In this document: positions 33,721-42,572 of the stretch, in pieces | Position numbering within the stretch: the stretch's first letter is position 1 | How the letters are laid out: every line of letters begins with the position of its first letter | NCBI GenBank assembly: GCA_022711355.1 | Contig: JAKLFE010000018.1 | Coordinates: forward strand, 1 to 64,000 | Reading direction: 5' to 3' | Source: Spirochaetota bacterium | GTDB taxonomy: Bacteria > Spirochaetota > Spirochaetia > Treponematales > Rectinemataceae | DNA length: 64,000 nucleotides | Made by a program: the position numbers and the translations under genes | Notes under the pieces: generated by a model | Seen by the model: the letters and a program-made list of their open reading frames with translations, nothing else | The model's database searches: none | Told to the model about the DNA's origin: nothing

Positions 33721-36465
33721 ATGAAGCGAGCACGAATCATAGCCGGCTACGCCTCCTTCGTCGCGACCCGTCCCGGCTGGGTCATAGCCGCCTCGGTCCT
33801 CCTCCTCGCCCTGAGCCTCTGGTCGGCGAGCGGGATCGTCATGGAGACCAAGATCGCGGACATGCTGCCGCCCGACGATCCGGCGGGCAGGAGCTACCTC
33901 GAGATCACCGACGCCTTCGCCACCACCTCGAGCCTCATGGTCATGGTCGAGGGCGAGAGCCGGGGCGACGTCATCGCGGCCGCCGAGGACCTGGCCGCGC
34001 GGATCCGCGGCTCGGCCGAGCTCGCGCCCTATCTCCGCTCCGTCCGCCTCAAGGTCGACGAGAGCTTCCTCGAGAACTGGGGCTTCATCCTCCAGAAGCC
34101 CGAGGATATCCGCGACAACGCGGAGGTTCTCGAGCGGAGCAACCTCCTCCCCCTCCTCCGCGCGATGAACCTCCGTCTCGAGGATACCCTCGGCGGCGAC
34201 GACTCCTCCTCCGAGGTCGACGACGCCGAGGAGGAGAACGAGGCCGTGGCCCTCATGGACCGGATAGGGCTCTTCGCCGAGGACCTGCGCGCGGCCGCCG
34301 AGGGCCGGAGCGAGCCCGGCGAGGCCGGCGGGCGGCTCGCCCGCGACTTCCTCCTCGGCGACGGCTACCTCCTCGACCCCGAGGGGAAGACCCTCGTCTT
34401 CTCGGTCACGCCCTCCTTCGACCTGGGCGAGCGCAAGGCCCTCACCGCCCTCGTGGACGGCGCGCGGGAGCTCGCCCGGTCGGTCGAGGCCTCGCGCCCG
34501 GGCATCGGCATCGCCTTCGCCGGCGATGTGGCGAGCGAGTCGGACGAGGAGAAGGCCCTCGGCTTCGACACCTTCTACCCCTCGCTCATCGCCTACGCCG
34601 CCGTCCTCCTCCTCTTCTTCCTCTCCTTCTCGCGGCCCCGCTCCGTCCTCTTCGCCCTCGCCTCCCTCGCCGTGGGCATCGTCGTCGACCTCGGCTTCGC
34701 GGGGCTCGCGGTGGGCGAGCTCAACATGGTGACGAGCTCCTTCGGCTCGATCCTCGTCGGCCTCGGCATCGACTTCGGCGTCCACATCTGCTCGCGCTTC
34801 GACGAGGCCATAGTCCGGGGCGAGACGCGGCGGCGCGCGGTCGAGGAGGCGATACGCGAAACCATCGTGCCCGTCTCCATGGGCGCCCTCACGACGGCCG
34901 CGGCCTTCTTCATGCTCCTCGTCTCGAAGACCGTCGCCTTCCGGCAGTTCGCCCTCGTGAGCGGCTTCGGCATCCTCAGCACCCTCGCCGCCATGTACAG
35001 CCTCCTGCCGGCCCTCCTCGCGGCCGCGGGCGGCGGCGGGAAGTCCGCCGCGCGGCGCCCCCTCCTGGACTACTCCTTCGCCGGCCGGCTGGCGGGCTGG
35101 GCCGCGCGCCGCCCCTTCCCCGTCCTGGGCATCTCCGCCGCCCTCGTCGCCGCCTCGCTCTTCGGCATCCGGCTCTCCCGCTTCCAGTACGACATGCGGG
35201 AGATCGGCCCGAGCGGCACCGAGGCCCTGGCCGCGGAGGCCACCATCCTCGAGCGCTTCGACCTCTCCTCCTACGCGGTCCTCGCCGCCGCGGGCAGCCT
35301 CGAGGAAGTCCGCTCCCTCGACGAGCGCGTCTCGGAGCTCCCCATGGTGCGGAGCGCCGAGACCCTCGCCGACTACCTGCCCGCAGCGGCGGACCAGGAG
35401 GCGCGGCTCGCCGAGATGCGCCGCATCGCCCTGGCCCCGCCCCGCTGGGAAGCCCTCCCATGGGACGGAGCGGCCTGCGAGGCGCTCGCCCTCGAGGTCG
35501 AGCGCCTCGAGGACAACCTCGTGGAGCTCGGCGACCTCGCCGCCGCCTCCCTCGGCGAGGACAACCTCGTCGTCCGCAAGCGCAGCGCGATGATCCGCGA
35601 GATCTTCGGCGCCGAGGTCGGCGCCCCGGGCGCCGAGGTCTTCTCGCGCCTCGCCTCGGCCCTCAGGGCCGAGGGGGCAGCCTCCCGGATCGCCGCCGCC
35701 GACGCCTCCTTCGCGCCGGCCCTGGACTCTCTCGCGCGCCGCATGTCCTCCTCGAGGCGGCCGATCACCGAGTCGGACCTCCCGCCCGACCTCCTGGGCG
35801 ACTACCGCAGCCCCGAGGGCGACGCCTACCTCCTCATCGCCTACCCCGACCGCAGCCTCGCGGGCGACGAGAGCCTCGTCAGCTTCGCCGACGAGCTCGC
35901 GGCCCTCTCGCCCTCGATCACGGGCTCCCTCCTCCTCGGCGTCCAGCTGTCGCGGCTCTCCCTTTCCGAGGCCCTCACCGCCTCCGCCTTCGTGGCGGCG
36001 GCCATTTTCGTCCTCGTCCTCGCGGGCTTCCGCTCCCTCGGACCCACCCTCCTGGCCTTGGCCAACGTCGCGATCGGCATGGCCCTGACCTTCGGGCTCT
36101 TCCCCCTCCTCGAGCCCTACAACATCGTGAACGTCCTCGTCCTGCCCCTCATCATCGGCATCGGCATCGACTACGGGATCCACCTCGTCCACGCATCGCG
36201 CGACGGGAGCCCGCCCGGCCGGGCCATGGCCAAGATCGGCAGGGCGGTGCTCCTCTCCTCGGTCACGACGATGTTCGGCTTCGGCTCCCTCGGCCTCGTC
36301 GGCCGCTTCCGGGGCGTCGCCTCCCTCGGGAAGATCCTTTTCGTCGGCACGGCCGCCTGCCTGGCCTCGACCCTCCTCGTCCTGCCGGCGATCATCGCCC
36401 TCGTCCAGCGCCGGGGAAGACGGCGCCGATTGGCGGGAGCCGAAGGCGCAAACAATGTTGCATAA
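33721..36465 (+). CDS. MMPL/RND-family exporter, cassette 1
   Basis: 914 residues in two RND repeats, each a transmembrane helix, a large periplasmic loop and a five-helix bundle. The first helix is WVIAASVLLLALSLWSA (about 19-35). The signature helices carry GLGIDFGVHI (first bundle, near 350) and GIGIDYGIHLVHASRDG (second bundle, near 815). Such COG1033-type proteins move lipids or other hydrophobic cargo. ATG 33721 has no ribosome site. A four-codon frame (ATG at 33710, M-L-D-S) ends in a TGA that overlaps the start, so translation may begin by reinitiation. The next gene starts 26 bases after its stop. Cargo unknown; the regulator and the LolA-like partner suggest envelope lipid or lipoprotein traffic. 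Confidence 0.92.
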   Translation: MKRARIIAGYASFVATRPGWVIAASVLLLALSLWSASGIVMETKIADMLPPDDPAGRSYLEITDAFATTSSLMVMVEGESRGDVIAAAEDLAARIRGSAELAPYLRSVRLKVDESFLENWGFILQKPEDIRDNAEVLERSNLLPLLRAMNLRLEDTLGGDDSSSEVDDAEEENEAVALMDRIGLFAEDLRAAAEGRSEPGEAGGRLARDFLLGDGYLLDPEGKTLVFSVTPSFDLGERKALTALVDGARELARSVEASRPGIGIAFAGDVASESDEEKALGFDTFYPSLIAYAAVLLLFFLSFSRPRSVLFALASLAVGIVVDLGFAGLAVGELNMVTSSFGSILVGLGIDFGVHICSRFDEAIVRGETRRRAVEEAIRETIVPVSMGALTTAAAFFMLLVSKTVAFRQFALVSGFGILSTLAAMYSLLPALLAAAGGGGKSAARRPLLDYSFAGRLAGWAARRPFPVLGISAALVAASLFGIRLSRFQYDMREIGPSGTEALAAEATILERFDLSSYAVLAAAGSLEEVRSLDERVSELPMVRSAETLADYLPAAADQEARLAEMRRIALAPPRWEALPWDGAACEALALEVERLEDNLVELGDLAAASLGEDNLVVRKRSAMIREIFGAEVGAPGAEVFSRLASALRAEGAASRIAAADASFAPALDSLARRMSSSRRPITESDLPPDLLGDYRSPEGDAYLLIAYPDRSLAGDESLVSFADELAALSPSITGSLLLGVQLSRLSLSEALTASAFVAAAIFVLVLAGFRSLGPTLLALANVAIGMALTFGLFPLLEPYNIVNVLVLPLIIGIGIDYGIHLVHASRDGSPPGRAMAKIGRAVLLSSVTTMFGFGSLGLVGRFRGVASLGKILFVGTAACLASTLLVLPAIIALVQRRGRRRRLAGAEGANNVA

Positions 36466-36491
36466 CGCGTATGAATGTATAGGAGGATGAC

Positions 36492-37283
36492 ATGGAAGCA
36501 CGGAAAACCTTTCGCGGGCCGCGAGCCGCGGCCTCCCTCGCCCTGGCGGCGGCCATCGCCGCCTGGTCCTGGGCCGCGCCCGCGGCCGCGCAGGCGCCGG
36601 CCGGCCGGGCCGAGCCGCGGACGGCGGCCGAGATCCTCGCGGCCGTCGAGGCGGCGGAGCGGAGCGAGACCGAGCGCTCGACCTACGCCATGACGGTCCG
36701 CGACAAGGCCGGCTCGCGGAGCTACCGCGTCCGCATGCTCTCGCGGGGCTCGGAGGAGAGCCTCATCGAGTTCCTCGAGCCCCGCACGGTGAAGGGCCTC
36801 AGGATCCTCAGCCTCGACGACGAGACCTGGGCCTTCTTCCCCTCCACGGGCCGGACCCGCAAGATATCGGGCGCCTCTCGCTCGGGCTCGGTGCAGGGCG
36901 TCGGCGGCGACTTCTCCTACGACGACCTCGGCTCGGGTACCTGGTCGAAGGACTACGCCTTCGCGATCGAGTCGGAGAGCGCGTCCTCCTGGGTCCTCGC
37001 GGGGCGCTCGCTTAAGCCTGACGGCAGCTACGACCGGGTGCGGATGACGGTGGACCGCGCCCTCCTGCGCGAGACCTCCGTCGACTTCTCCACGCCGAAG
37101 GACGGCTTCTTCAAGACCCTCAGCTTCTCCGGACACAAGAGCTTCGGCGGCCGCCTCATGCCCTCGCGCATGGAGATGCGCAACCCGGCCAAGGGCACGA
37201 GCACCATCCTCGAGCTCGAGGAGGCGGTCTTCGACGAGCCGATCGACCCGCGCTGGTTCTCCCCCGAGAGGTTCTCGAAATGA
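36492..37283 (+). CDS. LolA-like outer-membrane lipoprotein-sorting protein, cassette 1
   Basis: 263 residues with a signal peptide (about 1-34, ending APAAAQA). The mature part is the COG2834-type half-barrel: AAEILAAVEAAERSETERS, FLEPRTVKGLRILSLDDE, WAFFPSTGRTRKI, and SYDDLGSGTW. Proteins of this fold bind acyl chains in a cavity and ferry lipids across the periplasm. It has a good GGAGG ribosome site (5 bases from the ATG). Its stop overlaps the start of the barrel gene (ATGA at 37280-37283). Its paralogue in cassette 2 (60001-60774) keeps the same W-F-P-x-R and S-Y-D-D-L elements. Confidence 0.88.
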   Translation: MEARKTFRGPRAAASLALAAAIAAWSWAAPAAAQAPAGRAEPRTAAEILAAVEAAERSETERSTYAMTVRDKAGSRSYRVRMLSRGSEESLIEFLEPRTVKGLRILSLDDETWAFFPSTGRTRKISGASRSGSVQGVGGDFSYDDLGSGTWSKDYAFAIESESASSWVLAGRSLKPDGSYDRVRMTVDRALLRETSVDFSTPKDGFFKTLSFSGHKSFGGRLMPSRMEMRNPAKGTSTILELEEAVFDEPIDPRWFSPERFSK

Positions 37284-38548
37284 CGAGGGCCGCGATGGGC
37301 GATTCCTCGTTCGGTGCCCGCGCCCGGCGCCTCGGCGCGGCCGCCGCGGCCGCCGCGGCACTCGCCATCCTCGCCGCGCCGCAGGCCCTCGCCGAGGGCG
37401 GGCCCGAGCTCTCGGGCTCCTCGGAGCTCTTCTCCGCCCTCGGCCTCGGCGACGGCCGCCTGGGCCTGTCGAGCGTCTCGCGCCTCGTCCTCGAGGCCCG
37501 GCCCTCGGAACGGGCCTCCTTCCGCGCCGAGGCCTCCCTCGAGCTCGACTACGGCGCGCTCTCGGCCTTCGCCGCGGCCGAGGACGCGGGCCTCGCCGCG
37601 GCCGCCGAGCTGCCTCCGGGCGTCGACCCCCGGAGGGACTTCTCGCTCGACCAGGCCTACGCCACCCTGATAGCCGGCCCCCTCGACCTCCGCGCCGGCC
37701 TCGTGCCCATAGCCTGGGGCAGCGCCTACGCCTTCAACCCCACGTCCCGGGTAGCCCCGCCCCGCTCGCCCTGGGACGCGGAGGAGACCGAGGTCGGCAG
37801 CCCCGGCCTCGATCTCTGCCTCTCCCTGCCGCGCGGCCTCGCCCTCGAGCTCTACGCGGCCTTCTCGGACCGCTCGAAAAGCCTGTGGCCCTCGCTCGAG
37901 GAGGGCGATCCGGAGCTCCTGCCCTGGGGCGCCAAGCTCCAGTACCGCGGCTCAGGCTTCGATATCTCCATCGGCGCGTTGCGCGAGATCATGTCCTTCG
38001 GCGACGCCGGCGGCGACTCGCGCTCCTATTGGGCCTGCGCCGACGCCGTCGGCTCCCTGGGCGAGCTCGACCTCTACGCCGAGGCCGCCCTCAGGATCGA
38101 CGGCCCCTCCTTCCCCGATTGGGAGGAGGGGCTCGAGGCGGCCGCGGGCCTGGCCTGGGCCCTCCCCCTCGACGGCGCGACGCTCCGGCTCGAGTACGCG
38201 CGCCTGGGCTCGGGCGGGGCGGGGCCCGAGGACTACGACTGGGCCGCCCTCCTCGCCGGGACCGCCGTCACCCTCGGCCGGGACTACCTCCTCGCCGCCC
38301 TCGAGCGCGAGGAGGCGGATCGCTGGTCGGTCTCGGGCGGCCTCCTCGCCAACCTGGACGACGGATCGCTCGCCGCGGCCGCCGAGGCGGCCTTCCGCCC
38401 CGAGCCCGAGATCGAGCTCTCCCTGCGCTGCATCCTGTATCGCGGCGAGCGGGGCGACGAGTTCGACGGCCGCTTCGAGGCAGCGCCCGGCGCCGAGCTC
38501 GACCTCGCGCGGCCCCTCCTCGGGATTGGCCTGCGAATGGATTTCTGA
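37280..38548 (+). CDS. Outer-membrane beta-barrel protein (DUF1302-like), cassette 1
   Basis: 422 residues. Signal peptide about 1-38 (AALAILAAPQALAEGG). The mature chain alternates strands and turns, for example DLRAGLVPIAWGSAYAFNP, and ends in the outer-membrane terminal Phe (GIGLRMDF). The block L-x-A-G-x-x-x-I-x-W-G followed by a xNP or N-x-x-D turn also occurs in the cassette 2 barrel (LEAGKMKVVWGKGDK), so the two are distant paralogues. Translationally coupled to the LolA-like gene. I expect it to be the outer-membrane receiver or channel of the exporter system; that is inference from context. Confidence 0.75.
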   Translation: MTRAAMGDSSFGARARRLGAAAAAAAALAILAAPQALAEGGPELSGSSELFSALGLGDGRLGLSSVSRLVLEARPSERASFRAEASLELDYGALSAFAAAEDAGLAAAAELPPGVDPRRDFSLDQAYATLIAGPLDLRAGLVPIAWGSAYAFNPTSRVAPPRSPWDAEETEVGSPGLDLCLSLPRGLALELYAAFSDRSKSLWPSLEEGDPELLPWGAKLQYRGSGFDISIGALREIMSFGDAGGDSRSYWACADAVGSLGELDLYAEAALRIDGPSFPDWEEGLEAAAGLAWALPLDGATLRLEYARLGSGGAGPEDYDWAALLAGTAVTLGRDYLLAALEREEADRWSVSGGLLANLDDGSLAAAAEAAFRPEPEIELSLRCILYRGERGDEFDGRFEAAPGAELDLARPLLGIGLRMDF

Positions 38549-38551
38549 GGC

Positions 38552-38580
38552 TTCGAATCGCGCGTTGCGCGAACTAATAC
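38552..38580 (+). promoter_or_regulatory. Weak promoter-like pair before mini-lipoprotein 1
   Basis: TTCGAA (38552-38557), a 17-base spacer and TAATAC (38575-38580). Each box matches consensus at only three positions. It is noted because the paralogue in cassette 2 has its own strong promoter. Confidence 0.25.
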
Positions 38581-38604
38581 TTGCGCGGCTCTCTGGAGGT
38601 CATC

Positions 38605-38736
38605 ATGAAACGGCGCGTCATCGCCTGCATCGCCCTGGCCATAGCTTGCCTGGCCCTGGGGGGCTGCCTCAGCCTGAGGCCCTTCAGCCAGGCCGAGCTC
38701 GAGCGGATCTCGGGCTTCCCCTGGGCCGAGGAATAG
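38605..38736 (+). CDS. Mini-lipoprotein 1 (43 residues), new small family
   Basis: A 43-residue lipoprotein. The start MKRR and a hydrophobic stretch lead to a lipobox LGGC with Cys21. Only 22 residues follow: L-S-L-R-P-F-S-Q-A-E-L-E-R-I-S-G-F-P and a short acidic tail WAEE. The ribosome site GGAGG lies 5 bases before the ATG. A second protein of the same design is at 56954-57091, with Cys also at position 21 and 11 identical residues after it. Both lie in TetR/MMPL/LolA/barrel cassettes, so this is a real, conserved gene and a probable part of the system. I do not recognise the family. The size and lipid anchor suggest a plug, a chaperone for the barrel, or a peptidoglycan or exporter tether. 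Confidence 0.85.
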   Translation: MKRRVIACIALAIACLALGGCLSLRPFSQAELERISGFPWAEE

Positions 38737-38784
38737 GATCCCGAGGCGGGCGGCGGCCGCGGAGGCCGCTCGCCCCCCGAGGCC

Positions 38785-38807
38785 GCGGGCCCTTCGGAGC
38801 GGCCCGC
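38785..38807. terminator. Hairpin between mini-lipoprotein 1 and dnaE
   Basis: GCGGGCC, a 9-base loop and GGCCCGC between two convergent genes. No T tract, so this is a weak terminator candidate. Confidence 0.35.
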
Positions 38808-38820
38808 CCCCCGAGCCCCG

Positions 38821-41800
38821 CTAGTCCCGCCAGACCTCGAGGACCCGGGGCGCGGCCCGCAGCCTCTCGAGGGTCGACTCGTCGGCCGAGCAGGTGATCT
38901 GGGCGTGGGCCTTCACCGTCGCCTCGGAGCCGCCCTCGCCGAGGTGGAAGAAGACCTGGCAGCTCCCCGGCGCGTCGAGGATGGCCTCGCGCAGCTCGTA
39001 GAGGTCCTCGTCGTGCTCGATCTTGCCGCCGAGGCGGAGGTGGACCTCCTGCCAGGAGCGCACGGCGAGGGACTCCGGGTCGGCGAAGTCCTCGACCTTG
39101 AAGCTCGGCCGGTCGCGGCTCGTGTCGATCTTGCCGCGGAGGCAGAGCACCTGGTCCACCGCGAAGCGCTCGCGGAAGCGCTCGAGGGTGTCGGCGAAGA
39201 CCACGATCTCGATGGAGCCGCCGGGGTTCTCCACCGCGCCGAAGGCCATCTTGCGGCCGGTCTTCGTGAGGATCTCGCGGAACTCCGTGAGCATCGCGAT
39301 GAGGGTGTAGGTCCGGTCCGGGCTCGAGCGCTCCGGGTGCTCGAGGTTGGCGTCGGAGCAGCGCTCCCAGAGCTTGCGCCACTCGTCCATGGGATGGCCC
39401 GAGAAGTAGAAGCCCAGGAGCTCCTTCTCCATGCGCAGGATCTCCGCGCGGGGGAACTCCTCGGCCGCGTCGAGGCAGAAGGGCGGGTACTCCTCCTCGC
39501 CCGAGCCCTCGAAGAGGCTGGCCTGGCCGAAGCGCCCCGCCTCCTCCTTGGCCGCGGCGTAGTCCACCGCCCGCTCGATGTTCATCACGAGCTCCCGCCT
39601 CGTGCACTTGCCGCCGGAGCCCTCCGCGTCGCGCCCCAGGCCGTCGAAGCAGCCCGCGCTCGCCAGGCACTCGAGGGTCTTCTTGTTCATCGCCTGGGTG
39701 CCGAGGCGCTCGACGAAGTCGATGAAGGAGCCGAAGCCCCCCCGCTTCTCGCGCTCCGCGACGATGGCCCTCGCCAGGCCCTCCCCCACCCCCTTGATGC
39801 CCAGGAGGCCGTAGACGATCTTGCCCTCCGCGACCGTGAAGTAGGCCTCCGAGCGGTTCACGTCGGGAGGGAGGATCTCGAGCCCCATGGAGCGGGCCTC
39901 GCTGATGTACTCGGTCAGCTTGTCGGTGTTCGCGATCTCGTTGGTCAGGTTCGCGGCCATGAACTCCGCGGGGTAGTTGGCCTTGAGGTAGGCCGTGCGG
40001 TAGGCGACGACGGAGTAGGCGGCCGCGTGGGACTTGTTGAAGCCGTAGCCGGCGAAGGGGATCAGGATCTCGAAGATCCGGTCGGCGTCCTCGGCCTTGA
40101 AGCCGTTCGCGACCGCGCTCCTGACAAACTTGTCCTTCTCCTTGACCATGACCTCGAGCTTCTTCTTGCCCATGGCGCGGCGCAGGAGGTCGGCTTGCCC
40201 GAGCGAGTAGCCCCCGATGCGCTGGGCCACCTGCATGACCTGCTCTTGGTACACGATGACCCCGTAGGTCTCCTTGAGGATGGGCTCGAGGCAGGGATCG
40301 GGGTAGCTGATAGGCTGGCGGCCCCACTTCGAGTCGATGAACTGGGGGATATAGGCCATGGGGCCGGGGCGGTAGAGCGCGTTGAGCGCTATCAGGTCCT
40401 CCATGCAGGAGGGCTTGGCCTGCTTGAGGATGGCCTGCATCCCGCTCGACTCGAACTGGAAGACCGAGGTCGACTTGCCCTCGCCGAGCATCTGGAAGGT
40501 CCGCTCGTCGTCCTCGGGGATCCGCTCCTCCTCGAGCTCGATCCCCCGCTTGCGCACAAGCTCGATGCAGTGCTGGATGAGGGTGAGGGTCTTCAGGCCG
40601 AGGAAGTCCATCTTCACCAGGCCGCACTTCTCGAGGAGGTCCATCGTGAACTGGGTGGCCACGATGCCCGTCTTGGGATCGCGGTAGAGGGGCACGTAGT
40701 CCGTCAGCGCCGTCTTGCCGATGACGATGCCCGCCGCGTGGAAGCTCGTGTGCCGGTTCTTGTTCTCGAGCTTGGCCGCCACCTCGAAGAGCTCCCGGTA
40801 GCGCTCCTGCGCGGCCAGCTCGCGGAGCTTGGGCTCGTCCGCGAAGGCCTGCTTGAGCGTCATGTGCGGGTCCTCGGGCACGAGCTTGGCTATGTTGTTC
40901 GACTCCTCGAAGCTGATGTCCAGGGCCCGGGCCACGTCCTTGATGACGGCCTTGGCCTTGAGGGTCCCGAAGGTGACGATCTGCCCCGTGCGGTCGGCCC
41001 CGTACTTGCGGGTCACATAGTCGATCACCTCGCCCCGGCGCTCGAAGCAGAAGTCCACGTCGAAGTCGGGCATCGAGATGCGCTCGGGATTGAGGAAGCG
41101 CTCGAAGAGGAGCTCGTAGCGCAGGGGGTCGATGTCCGTGATGCGCAGCGAGTAGGCCACGATCGAGCCGGCCCCCGAGCCGCGGCCCGGCCCCACCGGT
41201 ATGCCGTGCTCCTTGGCCCAGTTGATGAAGTCCCAGACTATCAGGAAGTAGCCGGTGAACTGCATCTTGATGATGACGCCCAGCTCGTACTCGGCGCGCC
41301 GCACGATCTCGGGCGAGGGATTCGGGTAGCGCCGCCTGAGGCCCTCGAAGGTCAGGTGCCTGAGGTACTCGTCCGGGCTCCCGAAGCCCTCGGGCACCTC
41401 GTAGTCGGGCAGGAGGGGGCCGGGGTAGGAGAGCTCGAGGCGGACCATCTCGTTCACCCTGGCCGTGTTGGCCAGGGCCTCGGGGACCTCGGCGAAGATG
41501 GCGGCCATCTCCTCGGGGCTCTTCATGTAGAACTCGGGCCCGTGGAAGCGCATCCGCCCGAGCTCCGCGCGCTTGCGGTTGGTGCCGATGCACAAAAGCA
41601 CGTCGTGGGCCTCGGCGTCGGCTCGCTCGAGGTAGTGCATGTCGTTCGTGCAGATCAGGGGCAGGCCGAGGCGCCGGGACATCGCCACGAGCTCGCGGTT
41701 CACCGGCTTCTGCTCGGGAATCCCGTGGTCCTGGAGCTCGAGGTAGAAGCGGTCCTTGCCGAAGATCTCCGCGTAGCGCCCGGCCTTGGCCTCGGCCTCG

Positions 41801-42261
41801 GCGAGCTTCCCCATGGAGATGAGGCTCGGGATCTCCCCCCCGAGGCAGGCCGTGCTCGCGACGAGGCCCCGCGCGTGCGCCGCGATGAGCTCGTCGTCGA
41901 TCCTCGGCTTGTAGTAGTAGCCCTCGGTGTAGGAGGCCGAGGAGAGCTTGAGGAGGTTCCGGTAGCCCTCCGCGTTCTCCGCCAGGAGGACCAGGTGCCA
42001 GTACTTGTTGCCGTTCTCCGTCCCCGCCCGCTCGTGCCGCGAGCCCCCCGCCACGTAGAACTCCGAGCCCACGATGGGATTGAGGCCCGCGGCCCTGCAC
42101 TCGTCGTAGAACTTGACCGCCCCGAACATGTTGCCGTGGTCGGTCAGGGCCAGGCCCGGCATCCCGAGCTCCTTGGCCCGCTTGACCATGGAGGCGATCG
42201 AGGCCGCCCCGTCGAGGAGGGAGTAATCCGAATGGTTGTGGAGGTGGACGAAATCGGCCAT
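38821..42261 (-). CDS. dnaE: DNA polymerase III alpha subunit
   Basis: The replicative polymerase, 1146 residues. The N-terminal PHP domain starts FVHLHNHSDYSLLDGAAS and retains DHGNMFG. The catalytic domain shows VGPGRGSGAGS and the metal-binding PDFDVDF (near 400), and then KMDFLGLKTL. A helix-hairpin-helix tail domain (GLLGIKGVGEG near 810) and an OB-fold domain near 1000 (LCLRGKIDT region) follow. Length and order are normal for DnaE1. A TATACT box on the minus strand ends 9 bases before the ATG. The gene stands alone, convergent with cassette 1. Confidence 0.97.
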   Translation of the reverse strand: MADFVHLHNHSDYSLLDGAASIASMVKRAKELGMPGLALTDHGNMFGAVKFYDECRAAGLNPIVGSEFYVAGGSRHERAGTENGNKYWHLVLLAENAEGYRNLLKLSSASYTEGYYYKPRIDDELIAAHARGLVASTACLGGEIPSLISMGKLAEAEAKAGRYAEIFGKDRFYLELQDHGIPEQKPVNRELVAMSRRLGLPLICTNDMHYLERADAEAHDVLLCIGTNRKRAELGRMRFHGPEFYMKSPEEMAAIFAEVPEALANTARVNEMVRLELSYPGPLLPDYEVPEGFGSPDEYLRHLTFEGLRRRYPNPSPEIVRRAEYELGVIIKMQFTGYFLIVWDFINWAKEHGIPVGPGRGSGAGSIVAYSLRITDIDPLRYELLFERFLNPERISMPDFDVDFCFERRGEVIDYVTRKYGADRTGQIVTFGTLKAKAVIKDVARALDISFEESNNIAKLVPEDPHMTLKQAFADEPKLRELAAQERYRELFEVAAKLENKNRHTSFHAAGIVIGKTALTDYVPLYRDPKTGIVATQFTMDLLEKCGLVKMDFLGLKTLTLIQHCIELVRKRGIELEEERIPEDDERTFQMLGEGKSTSVFQFESSGMQAILKQAKPSCMEDLIALNALYRPGPMAYIPQFIDSKWGRQPISYPDPCLEPILKETYGVIVYQEQVMQVAQRIGGYSLGQADLLRRAMGKKKLEVMVKEKDKFVRSAVANGFKAEDADRIFEILIPFAGYGFNKSHAAAYSVVAYRTAYLKANYPAEFMAANLTNEIANTDKLTEYISEARSMGLEILPPDVNRSEAYFTVAEGKIVYGLLGIKGVGEGLARAIVAEREKRGGFGSFIDFVERLGTQAMNKKTLECLASAGCFDGLGRDAEGSGGKCTRRELVMNIERAVDYAAAKEEAGRFGQASLFEGSGEEEYPPFCLDAAEEFPRAEILRMEKELLGFYFSGHPMDEWRKLWERCSDANLEHPERSSPDRTYTLIAMLTEFREILTKTGRKMAFGAVENPGGSIEIVVFADTLERFRERFAVDQVLCLRGKIDTSRDRPSFKVEDFADPESLAVRSWQEVHLRLGGKIEHDEDLYELREAILDAPGSCQVFFHLGEGGSEATVKAHAQITCSADESTLERLRAAPRVLEVWRD

Positions 42262-42572
42262 GGCGGTGCCAGTATAGCCTGCCCGGCCGGGCCCTAGGAA
42301 GATACGGCCCGGGGGGGAGGCGGCAGGGCCGATTGACGGCGCGGTGAGGCGGAGCTAGCATGATGCTCTCATGCGGCCGCGGCTCCCCGCCCTCGAGGCG
42401 GGGCTTCGGGCTCATGAACGCCGCCCTCAGGAAGCGGGTCGAGGGCCGGCGGCCCTGGGGACCGTTGCCTGGCCGCCCCCGAGCGCTCGCGATGCGCTCG
42501 ATCGATCCAAAAGCGCCGAGTATGCCCTATACTGAATGAGGCTTTGCAGGTTCCGATAACCAGGGGGGCCCA
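42262..42572. other. Intergenic region between dnaE and the Tat island
   Basis: 311 bases with no gene that I can support. It holds the dnaE -10-like box at its left end and a TATACT box (42528-42533) for the DUF362 gene at its right end. No repeat or RNA structure stands out. Confidence 0.55.
42528..42533 (+). promoter_or_regulatory. -10 box of the Tat-island operon
   Basis: TATACT, about 40 bases before the ATG at 42573. The -35 position (about 42505) is poor (ATCCAA), which leaves room for an activator. An AGGGGGG ribosome site precedes the start. Confidence 0.4.

Noticed and set aside
33703-36501. Antisense frame of over 900 codons opposite exporter 1
   Set aside because: The sense product has clear RND motifs; the antisense frame is Glu/Gly/Ala-rich noise.
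38905-42297. Plus-strand frame opposite dnaE
   Set aside because: DnaE motifs on the minus strand are unequivocal.
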